Shown: positions 38,369 through 47,947, counted from the first letter of the stretch. The stretch: DNA of 64,000 bases from an uncultured Hyphomonadaceae bacterium (GCA_938084575.1 CALKFG010000005.1:1-64000); one strand, 5' to 3'. Notes: generated by a model not told the origin, from the sequence alone. Numbers and translations are program-made.

Positions 38369-38668
38369 ATGCTGCGATCTGACTTGGTTTCCAAACTTAT
38401 AGAAGAGAATCCCGAACTGGATGGGCGGGACCTTGAGCGTATTGTAAACACCGTTTTGGACGAAATCGCCGACGCTCTGGCCGAAGGCAATCGTGTTGAG
38501 TTACGGGGCTTTGGGGCCTTCTCAGTCCGCCAGCGCAAAGCGCGCAAGGGCCGCAATCCGCGGACCGGCGAGGCCGTGCAGGTTGCGGCCAAGGCCGTCC
38601 CGTTTTTCCGGCCCGGCAAGGAACTTCGCGCGCGGGTGAACAATGGCGTCGATCCCGAATCCCGCTGA
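38369..38668 (+). CDS. ihfB: Integration host factor beta subunit
   Basis: A 99-residue DNA-bending HU/IHF-family protein. It starts [17 protein letters not shown], has [44 protein letters not shown] with the conserved RNPRTG tip, then [15 protein letters not shown]. The AGGA element 8 nt before ATG 38369 selects this start; the longer frame would start inside the terminator hairpin. The order rpsA-ihfB is common. Confidence 0.94.
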   Translation: MLRSDLVSKLIEENPELDGRDLERIVNTVLDEIADALAEGNRVELRGFGAFSVRQRKARKGRNPRTGEAVQVAAKAVPFFRPGKELRARVNNGVDPESR

Positions 38669-38772
38669 CAAAATCTGGCCGGAAAAGCGGCTCTCTGTCC
38701 CTCGAGCCCGGCCGGGAGCACACCCCCCAAACGGGCCGGTCTTCAGGGGGTACAAGAGTGCCCAGCCTATGA

Positions 38773-38800
38773 GGGGAAGCCGATTGGTGGCCCCTTTTTT
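38773..38800 (+). terminator. Probable terminator after ihfB
   Basis: GGGAAGCC (38774-38781) pairs with GGCCCC (about 38789-38794) with an AA bulge, and is followed by TTTTTT (38795-38800). It lies about 105 bp past the ihfB stop and just before the convergent smr gene. The rest of 38669-38818 holds nothing else I can support. Confidence 0.6.
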
Positions 38801-38818
38801 CGCTTTTAAAACAGAACC

Positions 38819-39319
38819 CTAAGACTTTCTGAGAAAAACATACCAGGCCCCGCTGCCACCATGGCGGGGGTGTGCCGGCGCATAGCCCGTGATCAGGGCA
38901 CGGGCCTCCGGCAACTCCAGCCAGTGCAGGAAATTGCGGCGCAGAACCCCTTCGCCGGACCGGCCCTTTCCGGTGATGACGATGACACAGTCTGCCCCGC
39001 CCGCACGCTGCTGCGCCAGGAAATTGGGCAGCGCCCGCCAGGCCGTGTCCTGGGTATGACCATGCAGGTCGAACCGCGCCGAAATGCTGAGCTTCCCGCG
39101 CCGGACCCGACGATCATTTCCCCGGTCCTGGGGGCGGGCGGGCGGGGGCGCCGGGCGGCTTTGCCGCGGCAGCGCGGCGGGCCCGACAGGGGCCGCAGGC
39201 GGCGCCGCTGCGGCACCGTCAAACCGGGCGCCCGGACGGGCCGTTCCCAAAGGGCGGACATGACGCATCGCCGCCTGCCAGGCGCGGCGGTCGGCTTCGG
39301 ACAGACGCTTTTCGCTCAT
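38819..39319 (-). CDS. Smr-domain protein
   Basis: A 166-residue protein whose C-terminal half is a Smr (MutS2-related) nuclease-like domain: SISARFDLHGHTQDTAWRAL, then CVIVITGKGRSGEGVLRRNF and GSGAWYVFLRKS. The DLHG and TGKG motifs are the family signature. The first half is Ala/Pro-rich and disordered. Smr proteins nick branched or structured nucleic acids; the role in this organism is unknown. It follows mltA by 9 bp on the same strand. Confidence 0.9.
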   Translation of the reverse strand: MSEKRLSEADRRAWQAAMRHVRPLGTARPGARFDGAAAAPPAAPVGPAALPRQSRPAPPPARPQDRGNDRRVRRGKLSISARFDLHGHTQDTAWRALPNFLAQQRAGGADCVIVITGKGRSGEGVLRRNFLHWLELPEARALITGYAPAHPRHGGSGAWYVFLRKS

Positions 39320-39328
39320 CCTGACGAT

Positions 39329-40567
39329 CTAGGGCGCCGGCATCGCCTCGCCAAGACCCGGCCAGCCGATCGCGGCCAGCCCCTCCGCCCGCATGATCGC
39401 GCGGGCCAGTGGCCGCGGCAACAGCACCCAGAGGCGCCCGGGGGCATTGACGGTGTCGGCCCGGGACCCGGCCTCCGGCCCGGTGCCGAAATAAAGGTCC
39501 CCGCGAACCGGACCCCGAATGGCGTTTCCGGTGTCCTGCGCCACCATCAGGCCCGACCAGTCCCCGCCCAGCCCGGGGGCAGTGGTCTGAATGAACAGGG
39601 GCACGCCGGGCGCATGAAAGGACAGGTCGACCGCGACCGAGCCGAGCGGCGTCAGTGGCACCCCCAGCGACCCTTTCGGTCCAAGCTCGGGGTCGGTCCC
39701 GGACTCGATGCGGAAGAAAATGAAGCGTGGATTCGCATTCATGGCCTGGCGCATCCGTCCCTCAGACACGCTGGCCATCCACTTCTGGATCCCGGTCATC
39801 GAGGCCTGGCTGCGCTCAATCCAGCCCCGCCGCAGCAACCAGTTCGCCGTCGACTCAAACGGGTGGCCATTATGACCCGCATAGGCGGCCCGCAGGGTCC
39901 GGCCATCCGGCAGGACAAGCCGCCCCGACCCCTGGATCTGCAGGAAAAAAACATCCGCCGGGCGCGCATAGGCCAGCGGCGTGACCCCGTTGCGCACAAT
40001 GGTCGCCCGGGCGGGATAAGGTCTCAGCTGTCCATTCGGCAATTTCTGCAGGATCTGGTTGCCCCGCACAACATGGTCCTGTGGCAAAGCGGGTACCGGC
40101 TCGGTAAAGGGCGGTACAGGCCGCAGGCGGGCGGGATAGGTCGGCTCGAAATATCCGGTAAAGCGGCTCTCGCCCCGGGGGTCGAGGATTTCGAGCGGCG
40201 TCATCAGGGTCTCGATGACCGCGCGCGCCGCCGGCCCGTCCCCGGCCAGACGCAGGGCAGCACAGGCCGCGCTCCAGTCGCGCGGCGTCCCCGCCCAGGG
40301 TGCGGCATCTGACAAGACCGCATCCGGTGATCGCAGGGCAAAAGCGTCACAGGATCGCAGCATCGCGTCCAGGCCTGGCTCAAGGCCCGCAGCCGACCAG
40401 CCGGGCAGGGCGGCATAGGCCGTGGTGTCATCGCCCCCATCCGGCATCCAGTCGGACGGGCCATAAATGGTCGCCCCTGCCGTTACGGGCATGCGGACGG
40501 GTGCGGGTCCGGTGACACACCCAGACAGGGTGAACGCAATCAGGATCAGCAAGGCAGTCAGGCGCAT
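39329..40567 (-). CDS. mltA: Membrane-bound lytic murein transglycosylase A
   Basis: Peptidoglycan lytic transglycosylase. The 412-residue protein begins with a lipoprotein signal (MRLTALLILIAFTLSGC, lipobox LSGC) and so should sit at the outer membrane. The MltA fold shows SRFTGYFEPTYPARL, FFLQIQGSGRLVLPDG, and the 3D domain with VAQDTGNAIRGPVRGDLYFGTG, which carries the catalytic Asp. It is in the order mltA-smr, as in other alphaproteobacteria, but the usual adjacent tim44 is displaced by selU and rarA. Confidence 0.95.
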   Translation of the reverse strand: MRLTALLILIAFTLSGCVTGPAPVRMPVTAGATIYGPSDWMPDGGDDTTAYAALPGWSAAGLEPGLDAMLRSCDAFALRSPDAVLSDAAPWAGTPRDWSAACAALRLAGDGPAARAVIETLMTPLEILDPRGESRFTGYFEPTYPARLRPVPPFTEPVPALPQDHVVRGNQILQKLPNGQLRPYPARATIVRNGVTPLAYARPADVFFLQIQGSGRLVLPDGRTLRAAYAGHNGHPFESTANWLLRRGWIERSQASMTGIQKWMASVSEGRMRQAMNANPRFIFFRIESGTDPELGPKGSLGVPLTPLGSVAVDLSFHAPGVPLFIQTTAPGLGGDWSGLMVAQDTGNAIRGPVRGDLYFGTGPEAGSRADTVNAPGRLWVLLPRPLARAIMRAEGLAAIGWPGLGEAMPAP

Positions 40568-40609
40568 GCCGATTCTGTGACCTGATTGGCGGCGCAGGTC
40601 CAGTGAACT

Positions 40610-41689
40610 TTAAGCCGTCACGGCCGGCCCTGAAATCATGTCCAGAATGTGTCGCGCCGCCCGCTGACGCGCCCCCGAATCGAGGGCACCCAGAGGCAAA
40701 GTCCCGAGGGACCGGTGCGTCGACGCCGCCCGCTGGCGGCTATATTTCGGATCATAATGGAAGCGCATCAGCTCCCGCGCCAGATCCACCAGAGCCCCGG
40801 TCCGCACCAGGGCCTGCCAGTCCTCGATACGGGCAGCGGGGTGATATGGCCGCAAACGGTCGAGAATCTCGCCCAGTATGGTCCGGTCAGCTGCGATATC
40901 GCCATAGGCCTCGACAAGATAGCGGGCGCGGTCCTGCGCCTCCGCCTCGAGATACAGGCGCGGCGCCGCCTGCATCGCCTCCCACAGGGCATGCGGCAGG
41001 TTGAGCCGGCCAATCCGGCTCGACTCGGCTTCCACCAGAACCGGGCGGGCCGGGTCGAGCCGGCTGACCGCCGCGGACAGACCGCTTTCAAAGGCCTTCT
41101 GGCGGGGCTGATCTGCGGCCATGGCCCCAAACAGGGACCCGCGATGGCCCGCCAGGCCTTCGAGATCGAGGATCTGCGCCCCCATCCCGCCAAGCCGGTG
41201 CAACAGGTCGGTTTTAGCCGTTCCCGTATTGCCATCCAGAAGGATCAGCTGCCACGGCCACTCGGCCGGGGCCTGACCAGAACCGTAAAGCAGCCGGACA
41301 ACGCCCCGCCGGTAAGATTTATAGCCGCCCGTCAGGACATGAACACGCCAGCCAATCTGCCCCAGTATCGTGGCCATCGCCCCGGAGCGCTGTCCCCCAC
41401 GCCAGCAATAGATCAGCGGGCGGTATTCGCCCGGCCGGTCGAGCAGAGACGCCTCGATGTGACGCGCCACATTGCGGGCAATCAGGGCGGCGCCGACCTT
41501 TCGGGCCGCAAAGGGGCTCTGCTGTTTGTACAGCGTTCCCACCCGGGCCCGCTCCTGATTGTCGAGAACCGGAAAATTGACAGCCCCGGGCACGTGGTCC
41601 TCGGCAAATTCGGCCGGCGAGCGAACATCGATAATCTCGTCAAAATCTGCAGCGTGCAGATCCGAAAGCCGGTCGAGTTTGAAGTCCAT
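40610..41689 (-). CDS. selU: tRNA 2-selenouridine synthase (SelU/MnmH)
   Basis: Converts 2-thiouridine to 2-selenouridine (through a geranylated intermediate) at the wobble position of certain tRNAs. The 359 residues carry an N-terminal rhodanese domain (IIDVRSPAEFAEDHVPGAVNFPVLDN, catalytic Cys in IYCWRGGQRSGAMA) and a P-loop domain (LLDGNTGTAKTDLLHRL) with EAESSRIGRLNLP. No selD or other selenium gene is in the window. It is divergent from rarA with 123 bp between starts. Confidence 0.94.
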   Translation of the reverse strand: MDFKLDRLSDLHAADFDEIIDVRSPAEFAEDHVPGAVNFPVLDNQERARVGTLYKQQSPFAARKVGAALIARNVARHIEASLLDRPGEYRPLIYCWRGGQRSGAMATILGQIGWRVHVLTGGYKSYRRGVVRLLYGSGQAPAEWPWQLILLDGNTGTAKTDLLHRLGGMGAQILDLEGLAGHRGSLFGAMAADQPRQKAFESGLSAAVSRLDPARPVLVEAESSRIGRLNLPHALWEAMQAAPRLYLEAEAQDRARYLVEAYGDIAADRTILGEILDRLRPYHPAARIEDWQALVRTGALVDLARELMRFHYDPKYSRQRAASTHRSLGTLPLGALDSGARQRAARHILDMISGPAVTA

Positions 41690-41812
41690 GACTCTGCCTT
41701 AGCCGCCCCGAACCATTTGCAATAGGGGGTTTGTCCGGCCCCGGGACCAAAACACCCCCCACAGCCGGCTTGCGGGCTTACCAGATATCGGCAAGCGGGC
41801 TATGTCGGGACC

Positions 41813-43126
41813 ATGACCGACCTGTTCTCTGCCACCACCCCGGCCCAGCCAGCCGCCCGGCCACTGGCAGACCGCCTGCGCCCGACATGCCTGTCCGATA
41901 TTGTCGGCCAGGACCATTTGCTCAAGGGTGACGGGGCGCTCAGCCGCATGCTGCAGGCCGGGGCGCTTCCATCCCTTATCCTGTGGGGGCCGCCGGGTGT
42001 TGGCAAGACCAGCATGGCCCGGCTGCTGGCCGGAGAAACCGATCTTCATTTCGAGGCCATGTCCGCGATCTTCTCGGGCGTGAAGGATCTGCGCAGCCTG
42101 TTTGATGCGGCCCGCCAGCGCCAGGACACGCTCGGCCAGGGTACGCTGCTCTTTGTCGACGAGATCCACCGCTTCAACCGGACCCAGCAGGACGGCTTCC
42201 TGCCCTATGTGGAAACCGGACTGATCACGCTGGTCGGGGCAACGACAGAAAATCCGAGCTTCGAACTGAACAGCGCCCTGCTGTCACGGTGCAGCGTGCT
42301 GGTTCTGGACCGCCTCAGTGAAGCCGCAGCAGAGCTTTTATTGCAGCGCGCTGAGACGGCTGTCGGGCGCCGCTTGCCCCTGGACGCGGCTGGCCGGGAT
42401 GTCCTTGTTGGCCTGGCTGATGGCGACGGACGCTATCTTCTCAACCTGGCCGAACAGGTTTTCACTCTTGCATCTGCCGGGGAGACCTTGAGCCATGACC
42501 AGCTCACGGCCGGTCTGCAAAAGCGCGCACCAAGCTATGACAAGGATCGCGACGGCCATTATAATCTGGTGTCGGCCCTGCATAAATCCGTCCGCGGATC
42601 CGATCCCGACGCAGCACTATACTGGCTGGCCCGCATGATCAGCGGGGGCGAAGATCCGCTTTATGTCGCCCGTCGCCTCGTCCGTATGGCCAGCGAAGAC
42701 ATCGGCCTGGCCGACCCGACCTCACTGATGATTGCCGGCGAAGCCGCCCGAACCTTTGAACGGCTCGGCAGCCCGGAGGGCGAGCTGGCACTCGCCCATG
42801 CTGTTGTCCACCTGGCCACAGCGCCAAAATCGAATGCCGTCTATACCGCCTGGACAGCCGCACAGGACGCGGCCGCCAGAACCGGGTCTCTGCCGCCACC
42901 CAAACACAGTCTCAACGCGCCGACCGACCTGATGAAAGCGCAGGGATATGGCGCCGGCTACACCTATGATCATGATACAGCGTCAGGCGTCTCCGGACAG
43001 GATTATTTTCCTGACGGGATGCCACGCGACACCTATTACAGGCCAAAGGGACAAGGCCGGGAAGGCCCGATCGCGGAGCGTCTCAGACAGTGGAAAACCC
43101 TGCGCCAGGACCTCCGAAAAGACTGA
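41813..43126 (+). CDS. rarA: Replication-associated recombination protein RarA
   Basis: AAA+ ATPase related to clamp loaders that acts at stalled replication forks. The 437-residue protein starts PLADRLRPTCLSDIVGQDHLL and has Walker A LWGPPGVGKTSMARL, Walker B LFVDEIHRFNRTQQD, sensor VGATTENPSFELNSALLSRC, and the RarA-specific C-terminal HKSVRGSDPDAALYWLARMISGGEDPLYVARRLVRMASEDIGLADP. The gene stands alone between selU (divergent) and tim44 (convergent). Confidence 0.96.
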   Translation: MTDLFSATTPAQPAARPLADRLRPTCLSDIVGQDHLLKGDGALSRMLQAGALPSLILWGPPGVGKTSMARLLAGETDLHFEAMSAIFSGVKDLRSLFDAARQRQDTLGQGTLLFVDEIHRFNRTQQDGFLPYVETGLITLVGATTENPSFELNSALLSRCSVLVLDRLSEAAAELLLQRAETAVGRRLPLDAAGRDVLVGLADGDGRYLLNLAEQVFTLASAGETLSHDQLTAGLQKRAPSYDKDRDGHYNLVSALHKSVRGSDPDAALYWLARMISGGEDPLYVARRLVRMASEDIGLADPTSLMIAGEAARTFERLGSPEGELALAHAVVHLATAPKSNAVYTAWTAAQDAAARTGSLPPPKHSLNAPTDLMKAQGYGAGYTYDHDTASGVSGQDYFPDGMPRDTYYRPKGQGREGPIAERLRQWKTLRQDLRKD

Positions 43127-43147
43127 CCGGTGACACCGGGACCCGGA

Positions 43148-43756
43148 TCAGCTGGCCGTGTCGACATCATCCAGAACCCAGTTCGGGTCGTCAGACTTTG
43201 TCGCGCGCTTAAATGTCCACAATTCGTGCGCCCGCGTGGTCCGATCGCCATCCCCCAGCTCGGATTCAAACTCGACCGTGACGCGGGCCGTGCCCGCCTC
43301 ATCCAGAGACGCCTCGGCGACCTCGGCCTTACGCAGTCGCAGCAATTGCATCCCGTCCTCGCCCTTGGCGTCGCGCTCTGTGATCGCGACATCCCAAGCG
43401 TCATAGACATCGTCGTCCAGCAAAGGGCGCAGCTGGTCGCGATCGCCCTTGGCAAAAGCCGAAACAATCATCTCATAGGCGCCGCGGGCGCCGAACAGGA
43501 AATCGCGCGGGTTAAAGCCTGGATCCGCACCATAAATCGCCTCGAGACCGGCGGCCGCCGGACCGGTAAAATGCGGCCGGCCGGCATCGGCGTCCGGCTG
43601 GTGGGCCTCGCGCCGCGACTCCGGTGCGGCGGGCGCCGGATCGCGCGTTCGACCCTCTGGCGGTCCGCTGTCCTCACCCAGCGTCACATACAGCCGCCAG
43701 CCTACGAAGAGCGCAATGGCGGCCAAAAGCAGAAATTCGATCACGGATGAAGACAT
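43148..43756 (-). CDS. Tim44-domain membrane protein
   Basis: A 202-residue protein with an N-terminal membrane anchor (VIEFLLLAAIALFVGWRLYVTLG), a disordered linker, and a C-terminal Tim44/TimA domain (DPGFNPRDFLFGARGAYEMIVSAFAKGDRDQLRPLLDDDVYDAW, FESELGDGDRTTRAHELWTFKR). Bacterial Tim44 homologues sit at the inner membrane and are conserved next to secB in alphaproteobacteria, as here (divergent, 118 bp). A role in membrane protein assembly is inferred. FxsA, often found between these two, is missing. Confidence 0.9.
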   Translation of the reverse strand: MSSSVIEFLLLAAIALFVGWRLYVTLGEDSGPPEGRTRDPAPAAPESRREAHQPDADAGRPHFTGPAAAGLEAIYGADPGFNPRDFLFGARGAYEMIVSAFAKGDRDQLRPLLDDDVYDAWDVAITERDAKGEDGMQLLRLRKAEVAEASLDEAGTARVTVEFESELGDGDRTTRAHELWTFKRATKSDDPNWVLDDVDTAS

Positions 43757-43874
43757 TGGCTCACTTTCTCACTTCCCTCTGCCATATAGGAGCTTTGCCG
43801 GAAGTGCCACACCCCGTTGCGCCGCAGGATGACGCATGTTACCCGCTGGGCTCCGAAAACAGCTGTGAACCGTC

Positions 43875-44369
43875 ATGACAGATACGCCAACTCCGCCGCC
43901 CGCACCCCAGGGCCCGTCGATTTCCGTCCTTCGCCAGTTCATCAAAGACCTGTCGTTTGAAAATCCTGGCGCCCAGACCCGGGAGCAGCCGAAAATCGAA
44001 CTCGGAATCGATGTCGGTGTGCGGGGGCTGGACGGCGCCGAGAACACGTATGAAGTGGCTCTGAAGCTGAAAGCGCAGGCCGGCGCCAGCGAGGCCACCC
44101 TGTTCCTGCTGGAAATGGAATATGCGGGTCTGTTCCGGCTGGACGGCATGTCACCGGCAGACACAGAGGCGATCCTTCTGATTGAGTGTCCACGTATCCT
44201 GTTTCCCTTTGCCCGCAGAATCGTCGCCGATCTGACGGCGGAAGGCGGGTTCCCGCCTCTGCGTATTGACCCTGTGGATTTCGCGGCGCTGTACAGCGCC
44301 CAGAAGCAGGCGCGCCTTGCCAGCGGTGATGCCGCAGCGGCTCCGGCCGACGGGACGGGTCAGGCGTAA
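43875..44369 (+). CDS. secB: Protein-export chaperone SecB
   Basis: Tetrameric cytoplasmic chaperone that hands unfolded precursors to SecA. The 164 residues show QFIKDLSFENPGAQ, NTYEVALKLKAQA, ATLFLLEMEYAGLFRLDGM, IECPRILFPFARRIVADLTAEGGFPPLRIDPVDFAALY, all typical. The acidic/Ala-rich tail is short. Its end overlaps the end of convergent dnaQ by 10 bp. Confidence 0.96.
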   Translation: MTDTPTPPPAPQGPSISVLRQFIKDLSFENPGAQTREQPKIELGIDVGVRGLDGAENTYEVALKLKAQAGASEATLFLLEMEYAGLFRLDGMSPADTEAILLIECPRILFPFARRIVADLTAEGGFPPLRIDPVDFAALYSAQKQARLASGDAAAAPADGTGQA

Positions 44370-45055
44370 CGCGACCACAGGGCGTCGCCGCCCAGCGTTT
44401 CAATAAAAGCCGCATGAGCGCGGCGTTCCGCGTCGGTGACCTGCTCCGGCTTTGGTCCGGGGCGGACAGGGGCTGTGCGGCCTGCATCGCCGGACGCGCC
44501 GCCCCTTTCACCGAAATCGAAGGCGCGGGCCCGGCCGCCAAGCAGCTCCAGATAGACTTCCGCGAGAAGCTGGCTGTCGAGCAGGGCGCCATGAAACGTC
44601 CGGGCCTCGGAATTGACATCAAACCGCTTGCACAGCGCGTCAAGACTTGCCGGAGCGCCGGGAAACCGCTTGCGCGCCATCATCACCGTATCCACCCAGC
44701 GCGCTTCCGGGATCGGTTCCCGGCCACAGCGGGCCAGCTCCATATTCAGGAAGCCGCGGTCAAAGCTGGCATTGTGGGCGACGAGGTCGGCGGCGCCGAT
44801 AAAATCGAGGAAGGCCTCGACAATATCGGGATGGTCGAATGCGGGCTGATCACGCAAATCATCATCGGTGATGCCGGTAATCCGAATGGTTGCCTCGGAG
44901 ACCGGACGACCCGGATTGACATAGGCCTGGAAGGTCCGGCCCGTGGCGACATGGTTGATCAGTTCAACCGCACCGAGCTCAATGATGCGGTCATCGCCGT
45001 CCCATCTCAGTCCGGTGGTCTCTGTGTCGAAGGCTATTTCGCGATGGTCGCTCAT
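44360..45055 (-). CDS. dnaQ: DNA polymerase III epsilon subunit (proofreading exonuclease)
   Basis: A 231-residue DEDDh 3'-5' exonuclease. Catalytic residues are visible in AFDTETTGL (Asp, Glu), [14 protein letters not shown] (Asp) and [21 protein letters not shown] (His, Asp). [25 protein letters not shown] and the C-terminal [17 protein letters not shown] (alpha-subunit binding) fit DnaQ. It is the last of the five-gene chain ppsR-maf-aroE-coaE-dnaQ, overlapping coaE by 4 bp. Confidence 0.96.
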   Translation of the reverse strand: MSDHREIAFDTETTGLRWDGDDRIIELGAVELINHVATGRTFQAYVNPGRPVSEATIRITGITDDDLRDQPAFDHPDIVEAFLDFIGAADLVAHNASFDRGFLNMELARCGREPIPEARWVDTVMMARKRFPGAPASLDALCKRFDVNSEARTFHGALLDSQLLAEVYLELLGGRARAFDFGERGGASGDAGRTAPVRPGPKPEQVTDAERRAHAAFIETLGGDALWSRYA

Positions 45056-45660
45056 GCGGACCCCGTATCAAGCGTGCGGAACAGGTCGATAATGGCAGCC
45101 ACATGCGCCCGTGTGAAGTCATAACCCCAGGCCGTGGAAATCACGAAGTCCGCCCGGGCGCGCTTGTCGGCGTCAGGCAACTGGCGGGCCAGGATCCGCT
45201 CAAAATCGATCTCGGTGATGCCGGGCCGGGCCAGGACCCGTTCCCTCTGAATCTCCGCCGGGGCCGTCACCACGGCCACCGCATCGACACGGGCGTCGCC
45301 GCCGGTTTCAAACAGAAGGGGAATGTCCAGAACCGCGAGGCAGGCGCCGCTGTCCCGCGCTGCCTGGCGGAAATCAAGCTGGGTCTGACCGACCAGCGGG
45401 TGTACAATCGCTTCAAGGTCGGCCATGGCCTGGGGGTCGTCGAGCACCCGGGCCCGCAGCGCCGTCCGATCAATCGCGCCGTCGCGGACAATATCATCAA
45501 ACCGGGCCGACAGGGGCGCCACCGCCGCGCCGCCGGTGGCATAAATGGCGTGCACCGCGGCATCAGCATCATAGACCGGGATCCCAGCCGCCGCGAACAT
45601 GCCGGCGGTCGCTGATTTTCCCATGCCAATCGATCCCGTCAGGCCCAACAGCATCATCAT
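45052..45660 (-). CDS. coaE: Dephospho-CoA kinase
   Basis: Last step of coenzyme A synthesis. The 202-residue P-loop kinase shows [35 protein letters not shown], then [25 protein letters not shown] and [20 protein letters not shown]. Three Met codons stand at the start; the first gives a 4-bp overlap with aroE, matching the other junctions of the chain. Confidence 0.95.
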   Translation of the reverse strand: MMMLLGLTGSIGMGKSATAGMFAAAGIPVYDADAAVHAIYATGGAAVAPLSARFDDIVRDGAIDRTALRARVLDDPQAMADLEAIVHPLVGQTQLDFRQAARDSGACLAVLDIPLLFETGGDARVDAVAVVTAPAEIQRERVLARPGITEIDFERILARQLPDADKRARADFVISTAWGYDFTRAHVAAIIDLFRTLDTGSA

Positions 45661-46475
45661 CCTGCCTCCACTTTGCGCCGCGCCAGCCCGAGGGCCGCGT
45701 CGAGGTCGGGTCGGATCCCAAACCAGATTTCAAAACTGACCGCCGCCTGCGCCACCAGCATGCCGAGTCCATCCTCCGCCCGCCAGCCGCCGGTGCGGGC
45801 GACATCCAGCTGTGCGGCCGCGGCGGCGCCATAGGACATGTCGAAAAACAGCCTCTGGCCGCCGGGCGGCAGAGCCAGGGCTGCGCCGCCATGTCCGGCA
45901 GAACTGGTATGAATCACGAGATCAGCCCCGGCCACTTCCCGGGCAAGCGTGTCGAGTCCGGCGGTCGTGGCAGCGCCACCGGTCAGCGTGTCTGACAGCG
46001 CTTCGGCACGGTGCGGCGTCCGGTTGACAATGCTGAGCCGGGCCCCGGCCTGGTGCAGGGCGAACACGGCCGCGCGCGCCGCTCCACCGGCACCGATAAT
46101 GACCACCCGCCGGTCCGCCAGCCGGGTCTCTCCGACCCTTGCGAGCGCGGCCATCAACCCGGGCGCATCGCTGTTATCTGCACGCCAGCCACCGGAGGCG
46201 CGATAGCTCAGCGTATTGGCGGCCCCGATCGTCCGCGCCGCCGCGCTTGCCTCATCGCTGGCCGCAAGCGCCGCCGCCTTGTGCGGCAGGGTGACATTCG
46301 CTCCGCGCACACCCGCCCTGGCGAGGCGGTCGAGCGCCGGCACAAGCTCACCCCGGACCACGCGCAGGGGTTCATAAGTGGCGTCAAGCCCGGCGCTCTG
46401 CAGCCACAGACCGTGCAGGGCCGGGGACAGGGAGTGCGCGATCGGATCCCCGATCACATACAGCCGCGCCGTCAT
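45657..46475 (-). CDS. aroE: Shikimate dehydrogenase
   Basis: NADPH-dependent reduction of 3-dehydroshikimate. The 272 residues begin [20 protein letters not shown] and include [14 protein letters not shown] (catalytic Lys), [13 protein letters not shown] (Asp), [34 protein letters not shown] (NADP site), and a C-terminal [21 protein letters not shown]. It is in the chain maf-aroE-coaE with 4-bp overlaps on both sides. Confidence 0.96.
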   Translation of the reverse strand: MTARLYVIGDPIAHSLSPALHGLWLQSAGLDATYEPLRVVRGELVPALDRLARAGVRGANVTLPHKAAALAASDEASAAARTIGAANTLSYRASGGWRADNSDAPGLMAALARVGETRLADRRVVIIGAGGAARAAVFALHQAGARLSIVNRTPHRAEALSDTLTGGAATTAGLDTLAREVAGADLVIHTSSAGHGGAALALPPGGQRLFFDMSYGAAAAAQLDVARTGGWRAEDGLGMLVAQAAVSFEIWFGIRPDLDAALGLARRKVEAG

Positions 46476-47068
46476 GCCGGCACCAGCTGGCGCACCCGCA
46501 GATACTCCAGAAGCGGCAGCAGCGGCAGGCCAAGTATGGAGAAATAATCTCCCTCGATCTGGCGGAACAGCTGCGCGCCATGGCCTTCCAGCTGATAGGC
46601 GCCGACCGTTGTCAGCAGGGCCGGCCCGCAGGCGGTCAGATAGGACTCGATGAACGCGTCCGAGAGGACCCGCATGGTCAGCCGGGGGCGGGCAAGGTGA
46701 CGCCAGACCAGGCGACCGTCCTCTGCAATCGCGATCGCGGTTTCCAGCCGGTGGGCCTGGCCGGACAGGCGCTGCAAATGGCGCCGCGCCGCATCGAGAT
46801 CGGCCGGTTTGTCAAAGGCCTCATCTCCCAGAGCCAGCATCTGGTCGCCGCCAATGACGAGGCCCGGGCGCTGGCGCGACACCTTCTGTGCTTTCAGCTC
46901 AGCCAGTTGCATCGCCTGATCGCGGACGCTCAGCCCCTCGCGGCGCATGGCGGCCTTGGCCGCGTCTTCGTCGACATTCGGGCGGACCGCGTCGGCGGCG
47001 ATCCCGGCGCCTGCCAGCAGGGCCCGCCGGCTGGCACTGCCAGAGGCCAGTGTGATCGAAAGGCTCAT
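46472..47068 (-). CDS. maf: Maf-like nucleoside-triphosphate pyrophosphatase
   Basis: House-cleaning pyrophosphatase that hydrolyses modified or canonical NTPs to NMPs. The 198 residues start ITLASGSASRRALLAGAGI, with VIGGDQMLALGDEAFDKPADLDAARRHLQRLSGQAHRLETA and IEGDYFSILGLPLLPLLEYLR, all Maf hallmarks. The 4-bp overlaps with ppsR and aroE show cotranslation. Whether it also affects septation cannot be judged. Confidence 0.94.
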   Translation of the reverse strand: MSLSITLASGSASRRALLAGAGIAADAVRPNVDEDAAKAAMRREGLSVRDQAMQLAELKAQKVSRQRPGLVIGGDQMLALGDEAFDKPADLDAARRHLQRLSGQAHRLETAIAIAEDGRLVWRHLARPRLTMRVLSDAFIESYLTACGPALLTTVGAYQLEGHGAQLFRQIEGDYFSILGLPLLPLLEYLRVRQLVPA

Positions 47069-47889
47069 ATCACGCCCCGGCGTTCATTCAGCTTGTTGAG
47101 GATGGCCGCGGCGGTTTCTTCCACCGAGCGTCGGGAAACGTCGATCACCGGCCATTTATTGCGCTGGAACAGGCGGGTGGCGTCGGTCACTTCCGCCCGC
47201 ACCGCTGCTTCATCCACATAATTGGTCACAGATCCTTCCTGCAGCGCCGCCAGCCTCTGATTGCGAATCTGAAGCAGGCGGTCGACGCCGATCTTCAGGC
47301 CGACAATCATCGGATGTTTGAGCTCGGTCAGGATTTCGGGTACCGGGATACCCGGGACAAGCGGTATATTGCCGGCCTTGATACCACGATTGGCGAGGTA
47401 AACACAGGTCGGCGTCTTGGACGTCCGGCTGACACCCAGCAGGACAACGTCGGCATCCCTCAGGCCCGACACATTCTGCCCGTCATCATGGTGCAGGGCG
47501 AAATCGATCGCGGAAATGCGGCGGAAATACTCGTCATTCAGGGTGTATTGTCCGGCAACCCGGTCGGACGCGGCGATGCCGAGATGCCGGCTCAGCATAT
47601 GGATAGACGGGTCCAGCACAGGCAGGGTCTGAATCCCTCTCTGGCGACAGAAATTCTCCAGGCGGCGGCGCAGGCCGTCATCGGAAATCGTATACCAGAC
47701 CACGCCGGGCGCCGCATCGATTTCGGCCATGACCCGGTCGAGATGCTTTTCCGACCGGACCAGATAATAATTGTGCTCGAGCGGCGTTGCATTTTCAAAC
47801 TGCGCCGTCGCGGCCCGCATCAGCGCATTAAGCGTTTCACCGGTCGAATCTGACACCAGGTGCACATTGAAATAAATCGCGAGGGGCAT
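47065..47889 (-). CDS. ppsR: Pyruvate,phosphate dikinase regulatory protein family (PPSR, RP001 homologue)
   Basis: A 274-residue bifunctional kinase/pyrophosphorylase of the DUF299 family, which controls PPDK or PEP synthase by ADP-dependent threonine phosphorylation. It begins FNVHLVSDSTGETLNALMRAATAQF and has the P-loop LLGVSRTSKTPTCVYLANRG and the GLKIGVDRLLQIRNQRL segment. Its location beside the origin, divergent from hemE, mirrors RP001 of Rickettsia and Caulobacter. It is first of the five-gene minus-strand chain. Confidence 0.93.
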   Translation of the reverse strand: MPLAIYFNVHLVSDSTGETLNALMRAATAQFENATPLEHNYYLVRSEKHLDRVMAEIDAAPGVVWYTISDDGLRRRLENFCRQRGIQTLPVLDPSIHMLSRHLGIAASDRVAGQYTLNDEYFRRISAIDFALHHDDGQNVSGLRDADVVLLGVSRTSKTPTCVYLANRGIKAGNIPLVPGIPVPEILTELKHPMIVGLKIGVDRLLQIRNQRLAALQEGSVTNYVDEAAVRAEVTDATRLFQRNKWPVIDVSRRSVEETAAAILNKLNERRGVI

Positions 47890-47947
47890 GCCGTGTCCAT
47901 TCAGCCAGGTCCCCTGTTTGGCCCGTTCCTGTTAAATCTACAAGGCC

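Noticed and set aside
38861-40312. 483-codon plus-strand frame over smr and mltA
   Set aside because: Arg/Gly/Pro-rich shadow; the minus strand encodes unmistakable Smr and MltA motifs.
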